A stretch of 64,000 nt of DNA, taken from NCBI GenBank assembly GCA_000263395.1, contig AJXE01000002.1:310001-374000 (forward strand), read 5' to 3'. Below the pieces are notes generated by a model. It made no database searches. It worked only from the letters and a program-made list of their open reading frames with translations, and had not been told where the DNA came from. Below, in pieces: positions 10,219-19,270 of the stretch. Position 1 is the first letter of the stretch. Every line of letters begins with the position of its first letter. The position numbers and the translations under genes are program-made. The stretch comes from Stutzerimonas stutzeri TS44 (lineage in GTDB: Bacteria; Pseudomonadota; Gammaproteobacteria; Pseudomonadales; Pseudomonadaceae).

Positions 10219-11829
10219 CTAGCCCCGGGCCGAGCGGCGGATCAGCAGGATCACCGGCAGCAGGCCGACCAGCACCAGCGTCAGCGCCGGCAGTGCGGCG
10301 CGCGCCCACTCGCCCTCGCTGGTCATCTCGAAGATGCGCACTGCCAGAGTGTCCCAGCCGAACGGACGCATCAGCAGCGTTGCCGGCATTTCCTTGAGCA
10401 CGTCGACGAACACCAGCAGCGCGGCGCTCAGCGTGCCGGGCAGCAGCAGCGGCAGGTAGACCCGCACGAACAGCGCCAGACCGCCGACGCCGAGGCTGCG
10501 CGATGCCTGTGGCAGCGACGGGCGAATGCGCGCCAGGCTGCTCTCCAGCGGGCCGAAGGCCACCGCCATGAAACGCACCAGATAGGCCAGCAGCAACGCG
10601 CCGAGGCTGCCCAGCAGCACCGGCTTGCCGGCGCCGCCCAGCCAGTCGGACAGCGGAATCACCAGCTGCCGGTCCAGATAGCTGAACGCCAGCATGATCG
10701 CCACCGCCAGCACCGAGCCCGGCAGCGCGTAACCCAGGTTGGCCAGCCCGACGGCCGCGCGAATGCTGCGCACCGGCGCCTGGCGCCGGGCGAAGGCCAG
10801 CAGCAGGGCGATGCTGACCGTGATCAGCGCGGCCATGCCGCCGAGATAGAGGGTATGCAGGATCAGCCCGGTGTAGCGCTCGTCGAGATCGAAGCGGCCG
10901 CGCTGCCAGAACCACACCAGCAGCTGCAGCACCGGCACGATGAACGCACAGAGAAACACCAGCCCGCACCAGGCGCTGGCGGCGAATGCCTTGACACCGC
11001 GCAGCGGATACAGCGCCACCGTGCTGGCGCGTTCGCTCACCGGGCGCGCCGCACCGCGGGCGCGGCGTTCGCCATAGAGCACCAGCATCACCGCCAGCAG
11101 CAGCAGGCTAGCCAGCTGGGTGGCGCTGGTCAGGCTGAAGAAGCCGTACCAGGTCTTGTAGATCGCCGTGGTGAAGGTATCGAAGTTGAACACCGAGACC
11201 GCGCCGAAATCGGCCAGCGTCTCCATCACTGCCAGCGCCAGCCCGGCGCCGATCGCCGGCCGCGCCATCGGCAACGCCACGGTCCAGAAGGCCCGCCAGG
11301 GTGACTGGCCGAGCACCCGCGCCGCCTCCATCAGGCCGCGTCCCTGGGCGAGGAACGCCGAGCGCGCCAGCAGGTACACATAGGGGTAGAACACCAACAC
11401 CAGCACCACGATCACCCCGCCGGTGGAGCGCACCCGCGGGAAGCGGATGCCGCTGCCGAACCACTCGCGCGCCAGCGTCTGCACCGGTCCGGCGAAGTCG
11501 AGCAGACCGATGAAGACGAACGCCAGCACATAGGCGGGAATCGCGAAGGGCAGCATCAGCGCCCAGTCCAGCCAGCGCCGTCCGGGAAATTCGCAGAGCG
11601 AGGTCAGCCAGGCGAGGCTGACGCCCAGCACCGTGACGCCCGCGCCGACGCCGAGCAGCAGCATCAGCGTATTGCCCAGCAGCCGCGGCATCTGGGTATC
11701 CCACAGGTGCGACCAGATTTCCCGATCAATGTCATGCCAGCTGAACAGCAGAACGCTCAGCGGCAGCAGCACCAGCGCCGCAACGACGAAGGTGATCGGA
11801 TACCAGCGGTGCTCGACGGAGTGGGACAC
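10219..11829 (-). CDS. hitB: Iron(III) ABC transporter permease, FbpB/HitB type
   Basis: 536 residues from a GTG at 11829 with GAGG 5-8 nt upstream. About twelve hydrophobic segments form two fused copies of the binding-protein-dependent permease domain. Each half has a cytoplasmic EAA-like loop (for example EAARVLGQSPWRAFWTVALP). This fused architecture is typical of ferric-iron importers such as FbpB/HitB/SfuB. It follows the binding-protein gene hitA with a hairpin in between. No cognate ATPase gene is adjacent; it must be encoded elsewhere or shared. Confidence 0.85.
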   Translation of the reverse strand: MSHSVEHRWYPITFVVAALVLLPLSVLLFSWHDIDREIWSHLWDTQMPRLLGNTLMLLLGVGAGVTVLGVSLAWLTSLCEFPGRRWLDWALMLPFAIPAYVLAFVFIGLLDFAGPVQTLAREWFGSGIRFPRVRSTGGVIVVLVLVFYPYVYLLARSAFLAQGRGLMEAARVLGQSPWRAFWTVALPMARPAIGAGLALAVMETLADFGAVSVFNFDTFTTAIYKTWYGFFSLTSATQLASLLLLAVMLVLYGERRARGAARPVSERASTVALYPLRGVKAFAASAWCGLVFLCAFIVPVLQLLVWFWQRGRFDLDERYTGLILHTLYLGGMAALITVSIALLLAFARRQAPVRSIRAAVGLANLGYALPGSVLAVAIMLAFSYLDRQLVIPLSDWLGGAGKPVLLGSLGALLLAYLVRFMAVAFGPLESSLARIRPSLPQASRSLGVGGLALFVRVYLPLLLPGTLSAALLVFVDVLKEMPATLLMRPFGWDTLAVRIFEMTSEGEWARAALPALTLVLVGLLPVILLIRRSARG

Positions 11830-11855
11830 GCAAGCCTCGGATGCGGAAAAGACAA

Positions 11856-11876
11856 CGCCCCGGATCAACCGGGGCG
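11856..11876 (-). terminator. Intercistronic hairpin between hitA and hitB
   Basis: A perfect 8-bp GC stem (11856-11863 with 11869-11876) and a 5-nt loop. On the minus strand it is followed by GTTGTCTTTTCC. Because it lies between two genes of one transporter, it could be a partial terminator lowering permease output relative to binding protein, or an mRNA stabiliser. Confidence 0.6.
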
Positions 11877-11961
11877 CCGAGTATAACCGTAGCGGCGAGG
11901 CGGACGGCGCGCGCGGCCTGATCTCAGCCACGCACCGCCCGCGCCGTGCCGCGCTGCAGCA

Positions 11962-12963
11962 TTACCGCCAGCCGGCGCGGTCCATCAGCTTGATCGCCTC
12001 GGCCTGACGCTTGCCGGCGACTTCGACCGGAATGGTGTCGGCCTTGAACTCGCCCCAGGCAGCCACCTCGGCGGACGGCTTCACCTGCGGGTTGGCCGGA
12101 TATTCCATGTTGATGTCGGCGAAGATGCTCTGCGCCTCGGCGCCGGTCATCCACTCCACCAGCTTGCGCGCCGCGTCCGGGTTCGGCGCGTACTTGGTCA
12201 GGCCGATACCGGAGAGGTTCACGTGCACGCCGCGATCCTGCTGGTTCGGCCAGAACAGCTTGGCCTTGAGCGCCGGGTTCTGCTGGTGCAGGCGGCCGTA
12301 GTAATAGGTGTTGACGATGCCGACATCGCACTGGCCGGCGTCGATGGCCTGAATCAGCGCGGTGTCGTCGGCGAAGACGTCGGTCGCCAGGTTGCCGACC
12401 CAGCCCTTGATGATCTGCTCGGTCTTCTCGGCGCCGTGCGTCTCGATCAGCGTGGCGGTCAGCGACTGGTTGTAGACCTTCTTGCTGGTGCGCAGGCACA
12501 GGCGGCCGTCCCACTTGTCGTCAGCCAGTGCTTCGTAGGTGGTCAGCTCACCGTCCTTGACCCGCTCCGGCGAGTAGACGATGGTGCGCGCGCGCAGCGA
12601 CAGACCGGTCCAGGCATCCTTGGATGAGCGGTACTGCGACGGGATGTTCTGCTTGACCACCGCGGAGTCCAGCGGCTGCAGCAGCCCCATTTCCTCGGCC
12701 TGCCAGAGGTTGCCGCCGTCGACGGTCAGCAGCAGGTCGGCCGGCGTGTTCTCGCCCTCGGCCTTGATGCGGGCCATCAGCGGCGCTTCCTTGTCGGTGA
12801 TGAACTTCACCGCGACGCCGCTGTGCTTGGTGTAGGCATCGAACACGGGCTTGATCAGCTCGTCGATACGCGACGAATAAACCACCACTTCATCGGCAGC
12901 CTGGACGGCGCTCGACAGCGCGCTGAGCGCCAGAGCGGCGAGTAAACCTTTGCTTACCTGCAT
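11962..12963 (-). CDS. hitA: Iron(III) ABC transporter periplasmic binding protein, FbpA/HitA type
   Basis: 333 residues with a signal peptide ending at about residue 22 (SAVQA-ADE). It is a bacterial extracellular solute-binding protein with the early VVVYSSR block and the tyrosine-rich NTYYYGRL motif that binds ferric ion in this family. GAGAGG precedes the ATG. It delivers Fe3+ to the HitB permease encoded downstream. I looked for a Fur box upstream; the best alignment matches only about half of the 19-bp consensus, so regulation by Fur is not shown by the sequence. Confidence 0.87.
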   Translation of the reverse strand: MQVSKGLLAALALSALSSAVQAADEVVVYSSRIDELIKPVFDAYTKHSGVAVKFITDKEAPLMARIKAEGENTPADLLLTVDGGNLWQAEEMGLLQPLDSAVVKQNIPSQYRSSKDAWTGLSLRARTIVYSPERVKDGELTTYEALADDKWDGRLCLRTSKKVYNQSLTATLIETHGAEKTEQIIKGWVGNLATDVFADDTALIQAIDAGQCDVGIVNTYYYGRLHQQNPALKAKLFWPNQQDRGVHVNLSGIGLTKYAPNPDAARKLVEWMTGAEAQSIFADINMEYPANPQVKPSAEVAAWGEFKADTIPVEVAGKRQAEAIKLMDRAGWR

Positions 12964-13072
12964 GGATCAGCCTCTCGGTTGGGTCTGGGTAGAGGCCGAA
13001 TAGTAGTGAATCCTATTTAGCTTCTCAATGCGACAATGCGCGCATGCAATGTTTTTTTGCCATCGGCCATCA

Positions 13073-14293
13073 TCAGCGGCGCGCCAGCTGCGGCAGATCG
13101 CCGCCCAGGCCCAGCGCCTGGCGTACGAACAGCGCCTTGACCTCCGGCAGCGCCTCGGCGCCCTTCAGCCCGGCATTGCGCAGCCAGCGCAGCGGCAGCC
13201 GATCGGTCTGGAACAGGCGCTCGAACCCCTCCATCGCCGCCATCATCGCCAGGTTGTGCGGCATGCGCCGGCGCTCGAAACGGCTGAGCACGCGCAGGTC
13301 CGCCGGGCGCTCGCCGCGCGCCAGCGCCGCCTGCAGCACCTCGGCCAGCACCGCGGCATCCAGCAGGCCGAGGTTCACGCCCTGGCCGGCCAGCGGGTGG
13401 ATGGTGTGCGCGGCATCGCCGATCAGCGCCAGCCCGGCGCGCACGTAGCGCTTGGCATGCCGCTGGCGCAGCGGGATGCACAGCCGCGGGTCGACTTCCA
13501 GCACCTCGCCCAGACGCTGTTCGAAAGCCCGCCCCAGCGCCGCACGGAAGGCCTCGTCCTCGAGCGCCATCAGCCGCCGGGCCTCATCCTCGGTCACTGA
13601 CCAGACGATCGAGCACCAGTGCTCGTCGCCGTCCCGCTGCAACGGCAGGAACGCCAGCGGCCCGTTGTCGGTGAAGCGCTGCCAGGCGGTACGTCGGTGC
13701 GCCTCGGCGCAGCGCACGCTGGTGACGATGGCATGGTGAAAGTAGTCCCACTCGCGCGTTTCGCAGCCGGCCAAACGGCGCACCGCCGAGTTCGCGCCGT
13801 CGGCAGCGACCAGCAGCGGCGCGCGCAGCTGCCGGCCATCGCCGAAGCTGAGCTGCCAGCCGTCCTCGTCCTCGCGCAGTTGCTCCAGTCGCGCGTCGGC
13901 AATCAGCTCGGCCGTGCCGCGGGCCTGCAGCGCTTCGAGCAGGGCATCCTGCACCACGCGGTTCTCGACGATGTGGCCGAGCACCTCGGCGTGCACGGTC
14001 GCCGCGTTGAAATGAATCTGCCCGGTGCCCGAGCCATCCCACACGCGCATGTCGCCGTAGGGGCTGGCGCGCCGCGCGGCGATGCCGGGCCAGGCACCGA
14101 CGCGTTCGAGGATGCGCTGACTGGCGGTGGAGAGCGCACTGACCCGCGGTTCGAACGCGCCCTGCGCATCGAACGGCGCCAGCGTCAGCGGGCCGGCATC
14201 GGCGATCGCGACCTTCAGCCCGCTGCCTTGCAGTGCCAGGGCCAGGGTGCTGCCGACCATTCCCGCGCCGACGATGATCAGATCCGCTTGCAT
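13073..14293 (-). CDS. ubiI: FAD-dependent 2-octaprenylphenol hydroxylase (UbiI/VisC-like)
   Basis: 406 residues. N-terminal FAD-binding VGAGMVGSTLALAL (GxGxxG), a central NADPH/FAD region, and C-terminal LIGDAAHTIHPLAGQGVNLG (GD motif binding the FAD ribityl chain) define the UbiH/UbiI/UbiF flavoprotein monooxygenases of aerobic ubiquinone synthesis. Adjacency to a second paralogue nearer pepP identifies this one as the VisC/UbiI member by gene order. It is the last gene of ygfB-pepP-ubiH-ubiI. Exact regiospecificity (C5 or another position) cannot be decided from sequence. Confidence 0.83.
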   Translation of the reverse strand: MQADLIIVGAGMVGSTLALALQGSGLKVAIADAGPLTLAPFDAQGAFEPRVSALSTASQRILERVGAWPGIAARRASPYGDMRVWDGSGTGQIHFNAATVHAEVLGHIVENRVVQDALLEALQARGTAELIADARLEQLREDEDGWQLSFGDGRQLRAPLLVAADGANSAVRRLAGCETREWDYFHHAIVTSVRCAEAHRRTAWQRFTDNGPLAFLPLQRDGDEHWCSIVWSVTEDEARRLMALEDEAFRAALGRAFEQRLGEVLEVDPRLCIPLRQRHAKRYVRAGLALIGDAAHTIHPLAGQGVNLGLLDAAVLAEVLQAALARGERPADLRVLSRFERRRMPHNLAMMAAMEGFERLFQTDRLPLRWLRNAGLKGAEALPEVKALFVRQALGLGGDLPQLARR

Positions 14294-14362
14294 CGCTACT
14301 CTCCCGGTCTGCCGCGGCTGCGGCGTGAATCGAGGTGGAATGACAGGACTGCCGCGCGCGGC

Positions 14363-15541
14363 CTAGCCGGCGCGCGTGCCCAGGCCCATCGCCTGCCGGG
14401 CGAACCAGTGCTTGGCTGGCGGCAGCAGGTCGAGCCCGAGCAGGCCGAGGTTGCGCCCGGCGCTCATCAGTGTGGCCGAGTCGCCGAACAGCCGGGTGAC
14501 CTGATCGGAGAAACCGACGGTCAGCAACTGGTCGCGCTGCTGGCGCTCGACATAGCCGCGCAGCACCGCGAGATCACCGGGTCCGGCCGGGCTGGCGAGC
14601 AGCGCGGCGCTCAGCGCATCCACGTCGCGCAACGACAGGTTGTAGCCCTGCCCGGCGATCGGATGCAGGCTGTGCGCGGCATTGCCCAGCACCACCAGCC
14701 CGGCGCGCACCTGCTCCTCGGCCTCGACCAGCGCCAGCGGATACAGATGCCGCGTACCGACCTGACGGAACGCGCCCAGGCGGTAGCCGAAGGCCTGCTG
14801 CAGTTCGGCGAGGAACTGCGCCTCGGGCAATGCCGCCAGCCGCGCCGCCTCCGCCGGCGGACGCGTCCAGACCAGCGCGCAGCGGTTGTCGCGTACCGGC
14901 AGCAGCGCCATCGGCCCGTCCGCGGTGAAGCGCTCGAAGGCCAGCCCCGCATGCGCGCGCGCCGGGCTGACATTGGCGATCAGCGCGCTCTGACCGTAGG
15001 GCCGACGCTGGACATGGATGCCCAGTTGCTCGCGCAGGCCGGAGCGGCCGCCGTCGGCCAGCACTGCCAGCGCGCAGTCCAGCTCGCGCCCGTCGGCCAG
15101 CGTCAGGCGATAGCCGCCCTCGGTCGGCTGCAGCCGCTGCACCTCGGCCGGGCAGTCGCGCACCACCACCCGCTCGTCCAGCGCCTGCCACAGACAATGG
15201 CCGACCCAGGCGTTCTCGACCACGTAGCCCAGCGCCTCCACTCCCTCGGCGGCGGCGTCCAGCCGCGCGGCGGCGAAACGCCCGCGCTCGGACACGTGGA
15301 TACGGCGGATCGGCTCAGCACGCTCGGCGATCCGCGGCCACACGCCGAGGCGCTGGTAGATCAGCCGGGTGCCCCAGGACAGCGCCGTGGAGCGCGCGTC
15401 GTAGCTGGGCTGGTATTCGTGCCCCGGCTGGAACGGCTCGATCAGGTGAATCCGCCAGCCGCGTTCACGCGCGCCAGCCTGCAATGCCAGCGCCAGGCTG
15501 GCGCCGACCAGGCCGCCGCCGATGATCGCCAGGGTCTGCAT
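14363..15541 (-). CDS. ubiH: 2-octaprenyl-6-methoxyphenol hydroxylase UbiH
   Basis: 392 residues of the same flavin monooxygenase family as the next gene: FAD site IIGGGLVGASLALAL at the N-terminus and GNAAHSLHPIAGQGYNLSLRD near 290-310. The residue after Gly in the GD motif is Asn, an accepted variant in UbiH. It hydroxylates the ubiquinone ring. The start codon lies 1 bp after the pepP stop, so expression is coupled to pepP; this pepP-ubiH order is conserved from E. coli to Pseudomonas. Confidence 0.88.
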   Translation of the reverse strand: MQTLAIIGGGLVGASLALALQAGARERGWRIHLIEPFQPGHEYQPSYDARSTALSWGTRLIYQRLGVWPRIAERAEPIRRIHVSERGRFAAARLDAAAEGVEALGYVVENAWVGHCLWQALDERVVVRDCPAEVQRLQPTEGGYRLTLADGRELDCALAVLADGGRSGLREQLGIHVQRRPYGQSALIANVSPARAHAGLAFERFTADGPMALLPVRDNRCALVWTRPPAEAARLAALPEAQFLAELQQAFGYRLGAFRQVGTRHLYPLALVEAEEQVRAGLVVLGNAAHSLHPIAGQGYNLSLRDVDALSAALLASPAGPGDLAVLRGYVERQQRDQLLTVGFSDQVTRLFGDSATLMSAGRNLGLLGLDLLPPAKHWFARQAMGLGTRAG

Positions 15542-15542
15542 G

Positions 15543-16877
15543 TCAGGCGACCTGCTCGCGCGCGGCAGCCATCAGCGCCTCGATCTCGGCGACGCTTTTC
15601 GGCACGCCGGTGGTGAGAATCTCGCAGCCGCTCTTGGTGACCACCACATCGTCCTCGATGCGCACGCCGATGCCGCGCCACTTCCTGGCCACGTTCGGGT
15701 TGTCCGCGGCGATGTAGATGCCCGGCTCGACGGTCATCGCCATGCCCGGCTCGAGCACGCGCCATTCGCCGCCGATCTTGTAGTCGCCGACGTCGTGCAC
15801 GTCCATGCCCAGCCAGTGGCCGGCGCGGTGCATGTAGAACGGCTTGTAGGCTTCGCTGGCGATCAGTTCGTCGATCTCGCCCTGCAGCAGCCCCAGCTCC
15901 ACCAGCCCGGCGGTGATCACCCGCACCGTGGCTTCGTGCGCCTCGTTCCAGTGCTTGCCGGGCGCGATGTGCTTGAAGGCTTCCTCGTTGGCCTTGAGCA
16001 CCAGCTCGTAGATGGCCTTCTGCTCGGGCGAGAAGCGGCCGCTGACCGGGAAGGTACGGGTGATGTCGCTGGCATAGCAGTCGATCTCGCAAGCGGCGTC
16101 GATCAGCACCAGGTCGCCGTCCTTGAGCGGCGCATCGTTCTCGCGGTAGTGCAGGATGCAGGCGTTGCGCCCGGCGGCGACGATCGAGCCATAGGCCGGC
16201 ATCTTCGCCCCGCCCTTGCGGAATTCGTAGTCCAGCTCGGCTTCCAGGTGGTACTCGGACAGGCCTGCGCGGCTGGCCTGCATGGCACGGATGTGCGCAC
16301 GCGCGGAAATCTGCGCGGCGTGCCGCATCACCTTCACCTCGTTGCCCGACTTGTACAGGCGCATGTCGTGCAGCAGGTGATCGAGCGCGACGAACTCGCT
16401 CGGCGGCTGCGCGCCCTGACGGGCCTTGGCGCGGATGGTCTTGATCCACTCCATCAGCCGGTGATCGAAGGCCTCGTTGGTGCCGATGGCGTAGTAGACG
16501 CGCTCGCGCCCTTCGATCAGACCGGGAAGGATGTCGTCGATATCGCCGATGGGGAAAGCGTCGTCGGCGCCGTAGGTCTTGATGGCGCCGTCCTGGCCGG
16601 CGCGCAGGCCGTCCCACAGTTCACGCTCGGGATCGCGCTCGCGGCAGAACAGCACGTATTCGCCGTGCTCACGGCCGGGGATCAGGGCGATCACCGCCTC
16701 CGGCTCGGGGAAGCCGGAGAGGTACTGGAAATCGCTGTCCTGGCGGTAGACATGCTCGACATCGCGGTTGCGGATATACATTGGCGCGGCAGGCAGGATG
16801 GCGATGCTGTTGGGTTCCATCTGCGCCATCAGCGCCGAGCGCCGACGGGCGAATTCCGACTTCGGGATGCGGGTCAT
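15543..16877 (-). CDS. pepP: Xaa-Pro aminopeptidase PepP
   Basis: 444 residues from the ATG at 16877; the frame is open upstream but that part overlaps ygfB. An N-terminal AMP_N domain (about 5-140) is followed by a pita-bread metallopeptidase domain. The dimetal ligands are visible: LIDAACEIDCYASDITRTF (two Asp), HRAGHWLGMDVHD (His), TVEPGIYI (Glu) and a final Glu in GVRIEDDVVV. It removes N-terminal residues preceding proline, in the cytoplasm. It is second in the ygfB-pepP-ubiH-ubiI operon. Confidence 0.95.
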   Translation of the reverse strand: MTRIPKSEFARRRSALMAQMEPNSIAILPAAPMYIRNRDVEHVYRQDSDFQYLSGFPEPEAVIALIPGREHGEYVLFCRERDPERELWDGLRAGQDGAIKTYGADDAFPIGDIDDILPGLIEGRERVYYAIGTNEAFDHRLMEWIKTIRAKARQGAQPPSEFVALDHLLHDMRLYKSGNEVKVMRHAAQISARAHIRAMQASRAGLSEYHLEAELDYEFRKGGAKMPAYGSIVAAGRNACILHYRENDAPLKDGDLVLIDAACEIDCYASDITRTFPVSGRFSPEQKAIYELVLKANEEAFKHIAPGKHWNEAHEATVRVITAGLVELGLLQGEIDELIASEAYKPFYMHRAGHWLGMDVHDVGDYKIGGEWRVLEPGMAMTVEPGIYIAADNPNVARKWRGIGVRIEDDVVVTKSGCEILTTGVPKSVAEIEALMAAAREQVA

Positions 16878-16893
16878 GGGGCGGGTGACTTCC

Positions 16894-17448
16894 TCAGTGC
16901 AGGGACGGTTTTGCCGCCGGCGCGAGCGGCCTGGCGCATTCGGCGAACAGCAGTACGGGCGCGACGCGCAGGTATTCCATGACTTCCATGTAGTCGCTCT
17001 CGCCCTCTTCGGACTCCTCCAGAGCATCCTGGATCTGCGCAATGGCCGACAGGTCCTGCAGCACCTCCATCGCCTCGGCGCTCAGTGCGCGATCGCCGGC
17101 GACCAGCCCGAAGCCGGCGAGAAAGCCCTGGCACCACTGCCCCAGCGCCACCGCGCGCTCGCTCAGCGGTGCATCGTCGTTGGGCAGCAGCAGCACCACG
17201 GCGATGTCCTCGCCGGCCAGCTCGCCCTTGACCATCTCCTGCAGGCCGATCAGCGCCTGGCGCACATTGCCTTCGGGCATCTCGCCCAGCAGGTCGGCGG
17301 CATCGGCCAGCCAGGGCTCGATCGCGAAGTCGGCGCCGGCGCAGCTGCGACCCAGCAGCAGGCCGTGCAGCTCGGCAGGGGAAACGGCTTGGGCGCTGCC
17401 CGCCAGCAAGGTGGCGAAGGCGGCGTAGGGGGAATTCTGAATCGACAT
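16894..17448 (-). CDS. ygfB: YgfB/UPF0149 family protein
   Basis: 184 residues, all-helical, acidic, with the family blocks [12 protein letters not shown] near 23-34 and [15 protein letters not shown] near 100-115. The biochemical role is unknown for most members. In P. aeruginosa YgfB has been connected with control of an amidase and beta-lactam resistance; whether that holds here is not visible. It heads the operon with pepP, ubiH and ubiI, and is divergent from the coiled-coil/zapA pair with a 119-bp intergenic region. Confidence 0.9.
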   Translation of the reverse strand: MSIQNSPYAAFATLLAGSAQAVSPAELHGLLLGRSCAGADFAIEPWLADAADLLGEMPEGNVRQALIGLQEMVKGELAGEDIAVVLLLPNDDAPLSERAVALGQWCQGFLAGFGLVAGDRALSAEAMEVLQDLSAIAQIQDALEESEEGESDYMEVMEYLRVAPVLLFAECARPLAPAAKPSLH

Positions 17449-17567
17449 GGGCGGCTAGGCGCACAGGGGCGCAATGACTAGAATGAAGGCCTCGTATCCT
17501 AGCACCGGCGGCCGAGACAAGACCATCGGCGCCCGCAGGAGCCAGCCCCGCGCGCCATAGGAAGCCC

Positions 17568-17777
17568 ATGGAAGACGCCGATCTGCGGTTGCTGACCGCC
17601 AAGCTGGAACAACTGCTCCAGCGCCTCGAACAACTCAAGGCCCAGAACCACCTGCTGCTGGCCAGCGAGCGAGCGTGGCGCGAAGAGCGCGCTCATCTGA
17701 TCGAAAAGAACGAATTGGCCCGATTGAAGGTCGAATCGATGATTTCGCGCCTGAAAGCCCTGGAGCAGGACTCATGA
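17568..17777 (+). CDS. Small coiled-coil protein upstream of ZapA (ZapB-like)
   Basis: 69 residues, nearly all leucine-heptad coiled coil (LTAKLEQLLQRLEQLKAQN), matching the small family regularly found before zapA in gammaproteobacteria. Size and composition resemble ZapB, the coiled-coil partner of ZapA, though homology cannot be asserted. AGGAAGCCC precedes the ATG and the stop overlaps the zapA start by 4 bp (ATGA), so the two are translated together. A role in Z-ring organisation is inferred from this coupling. Confidence 0.8.
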   Translation: MEDADLRLLTAKLEQLLQRLEQLKAQNHLLLASERAWREERAHLIEKNELARLKVESMISRLKALEQDS

Positions 17778-18085
17778 CCCAGCCGAACACCACCACCGTG
17801 CACATCATGGACAAGGAATATTGCATTTCCTGCCCGCCAGAAGAACGCAGCAATCTGGAAAATGCCGCGCGCTACCTGGACCGCAAGATGCGCGAGATTC
17901 GCAGCAGCGGCAAAGTCATCGGCGCCGACCGCGTGGCGGTGATGGCCGCGCTGAACATCACCCATGAACTGCTGCACCGCAACGACCGGCTGGACGCCGA
18001 GGCCAGCAGCGCCCGCGAGCATGTGCGCATGCTGCTGGAGCGGGTGGACAGCGCCCTGGCCACCGACCCGAATCCAGGCAACTGA
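17774..18085 (+). CDS. zapA: Cell division protein ZapA
   Basis: 103 residues. An N-terminal globular part with VHIMDKEYCISCP and the block AARYLDRKMREIRSSGKVIG is followed by a C-terminal coiled coil (about 60-98); this is the ZapA fold that cross-links FtsZ filaments at mid-cell. Translation begins inside the stop of the preceding small coiled-coil gene. The downstream DNA encodes 6S RNA, the same order as in E. coli (zapA-ssrS-ygfA). Confidence 0.93.
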   Translation: MTQPNTTTVHIMDKEYCISCPPEERSNLENAARYLDRKMREIRSSGKVIGADRVAVMAALNITHELLHRNDRLDAEASSAREHVRMLLERVDSALATDPNPGN

Positions 18086-18106
18086 TAAATGGTTGGCAGT
18101 TTGAGG

Positions 18107-18112
18107 TATAAT
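18107..18112 (+). promoter_or_regulatory. -10 box for 6S RNA
   Basis: A consensus TATAAT 8 nt before the predicted 5' end of 6S RNA at 18120. No good -35 box is seen at 17-bp spacing. Confidence 0.6.
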
Positions 18113-18119
18113 CCGCAGC

Positions 18120-18297
18120 ACTCCCTGGCATGTACGCCAGTCGGCGATGACCCTCTCCCGATAAGCAATACCACGGAGGCTACAAGTGGGACCGGTGTGC
18201 ATGTCCGCCTGACGGAAAGCCTGAAGGTTCTCTGTAGTCGCCACCTTGAACTCTCGGGTTCAAGGGCCTACGCCGGCAGCGGCATGCTGGGGAGCCA
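18120..18297 (+). ncRNA. ssrS: 6S RNA
   Basis: About 178 nt between zapA and the 5-formyltetrahydrofolate cyclo-ligase gene. The ends pair (CTCCC at 18121 with GGGAG ending near 18294). The interior carries recognisable conserved pieces such as GGACCGGTGTGCATGTCCGC and CCTTGAACTCTCGGGTTCAAGG, which forms a hairpin. 6S RNA binds sigma-70 RNA polymerase in its open-promoter-like bulge and represses transcription in stationary phase. Recognised from sequence similarity to Pseudomonas 6S RNA as I remember it, plus position. Confidence 0.92.
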
Positions 18298-18303
18298 TTA
18301 TCA

Positions 18304-18906
18304 ATGATCGCAGCGCAAGACCTTTCGCGTCCCGCACTGCGCCGCAAACTGCGCGAAGCACGCCGGGCGCTCTCGCCCGCCGAGCAGCGCCTCGCCGCCC
18401 GCCGCCTCTATCGTCAACTGGCCCAGCATCCGCTGTTTCGCCGGGCGCGCCACGTCGCGCTATATCTGCCCAACGACGGCGAGATCGATCCCCGACCGTT
18501 GCTGCGCGAAGCCCAGCGTCGCGGCAAGGCGACCTATCTACCGATACTCAATCCCTGGCCGCGCACCCGCATGGTGTTTCAGCAGGTCAGTGCCGGTGAA
18601 CAGCTCAAGCCGAACCGTTTCGGCATCGCCGAACCACGACACTGCGCCAAACGGCAGCGCGCCGTGTGGACGCTCGATCTGTTGCTGCTACCGCTGGTGG
18701 GATTCGACGAGAGTGGTGGGCGCCTCGGAATGGGCGGCGGATTTTACGATCGCAGCCTGGCGTATCGCGCCAGGCGCAAAAAAAGTCACAAACCGACCCT
18801 GCTGGGCCTTGCACATGAATGTCAGAAGGTGGATCGACTGACGCTGGCCAGCTGGGATGTGCCGCTGCAGGCTACGGTGACGGATCGGCGCTGGTATGGG
18901 CGATGA
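18304..18906 (+). CDS. ygfA: 5-formyltetrahydrofolate cyclo-ligase
   Basis: 200 residues. N-terminal Lys/Arg-rich nucleotide-binding segment (RRKLREARRALS), central YLPNDGEIDPRPLL, and the family signature RLGMGGGFYDR near residue 140 that binds ATP-Mg. It makes 5,10-methenyl-THF from 5-formyl-THF using ATP. It is transcribed with or just after 6S RNA, as in many gammaproteobacteria. It is followed by an 8-bp hairpin. Confidence 0.93.
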   Translation: MIAAQDLSRPALRRKLREARRALSPAEQRLAARRLYRQLAQHPLFRRARHVALYLPNDGEIDPRPLLREAQRRGKATYLPILNPWPRTRMVFQQVSAGEQLKPNRFGIAEPRHCAKRQRAVWTLDLLLLPLVGFDESGGRLGMGGGFYDRSLAYRARRKKSHKPTLLGLAHECQKVDRLTLASWDVPLQATVTDRRWYGR

Positions 18907-18914
18907 GTATGTTC

Positions 18915-18940
18915 GCGCCGCATCCGTGCGGCGCATTCTT
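18915..18940. terminator. Hairpin terminator between convergent genes
   Basis: An 8-bp stem (18915-18922 with 18927-18934) and a 4-nt loop, followed on the plus strand by ATTCTT. It lies between the cyclo-ligase gene and a small minus-strand gene. Confidence 0.6.
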
Positions 18941-19080
18941 CAGCGACTCTGCTGCTGCACGGCAGGCGCGACGCTGGCGTCGCTCTGACGTTCCCACAGG
19001 CTCTGTGTATAGCCCGTGGTGACCACGCCGAGTCCGAAGATAAGTACCAATACCCAAAGAATGTCTGGCTTGCGCTTCAT
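18940..19080 (-). CDS. Small single-pass membrane protein, 46 residues
   Basis: 46 residues starting MKRKPDILWVLVLIFGLGVV, with one hydrophobic helix (about 8-24) preceded by positive charge and a short polar tail ending in Gln-rich sequence. A strong ribosome site (GGGGAGG, 8 nt before the ATG) supports translation. The topology is either an uncleaved N-in anchor or a signal peptide with a tiny mature part. No known family is recognised. It has its own upstream region of about 190 bp and converges on the cyclo-ligase gene. Confidence 0.65.
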   Translation of the reverse strand: MKRKPDILWVLVLIFGLGVVTTGYTQSLWERQSDASVAPAVQQQSR

Positions 19081-19270
19081 CTGATCGCCTCCCCCTGCCA
19101 GGCGGATCTGCCGTCGTGTCGACGTATTTATCGTTCTAGGAGCCGATACGCCACAAACAGCCGCGGCATTTTCCGTTAAGCATCGAGCGCGCGCAAACCT
19201 GCGTTGCCACCGACCGTCGGGGAATTTGCCAACATGGCCTTATCGAACCGCCGAGGGGATAGCAAACTCC

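Noticed and set aside
12964..13072. Fur box upstream of hitA
   Set aside because: Best 19-bp alignment matches only about nine positions; no palindromic half-sites of useful quality.
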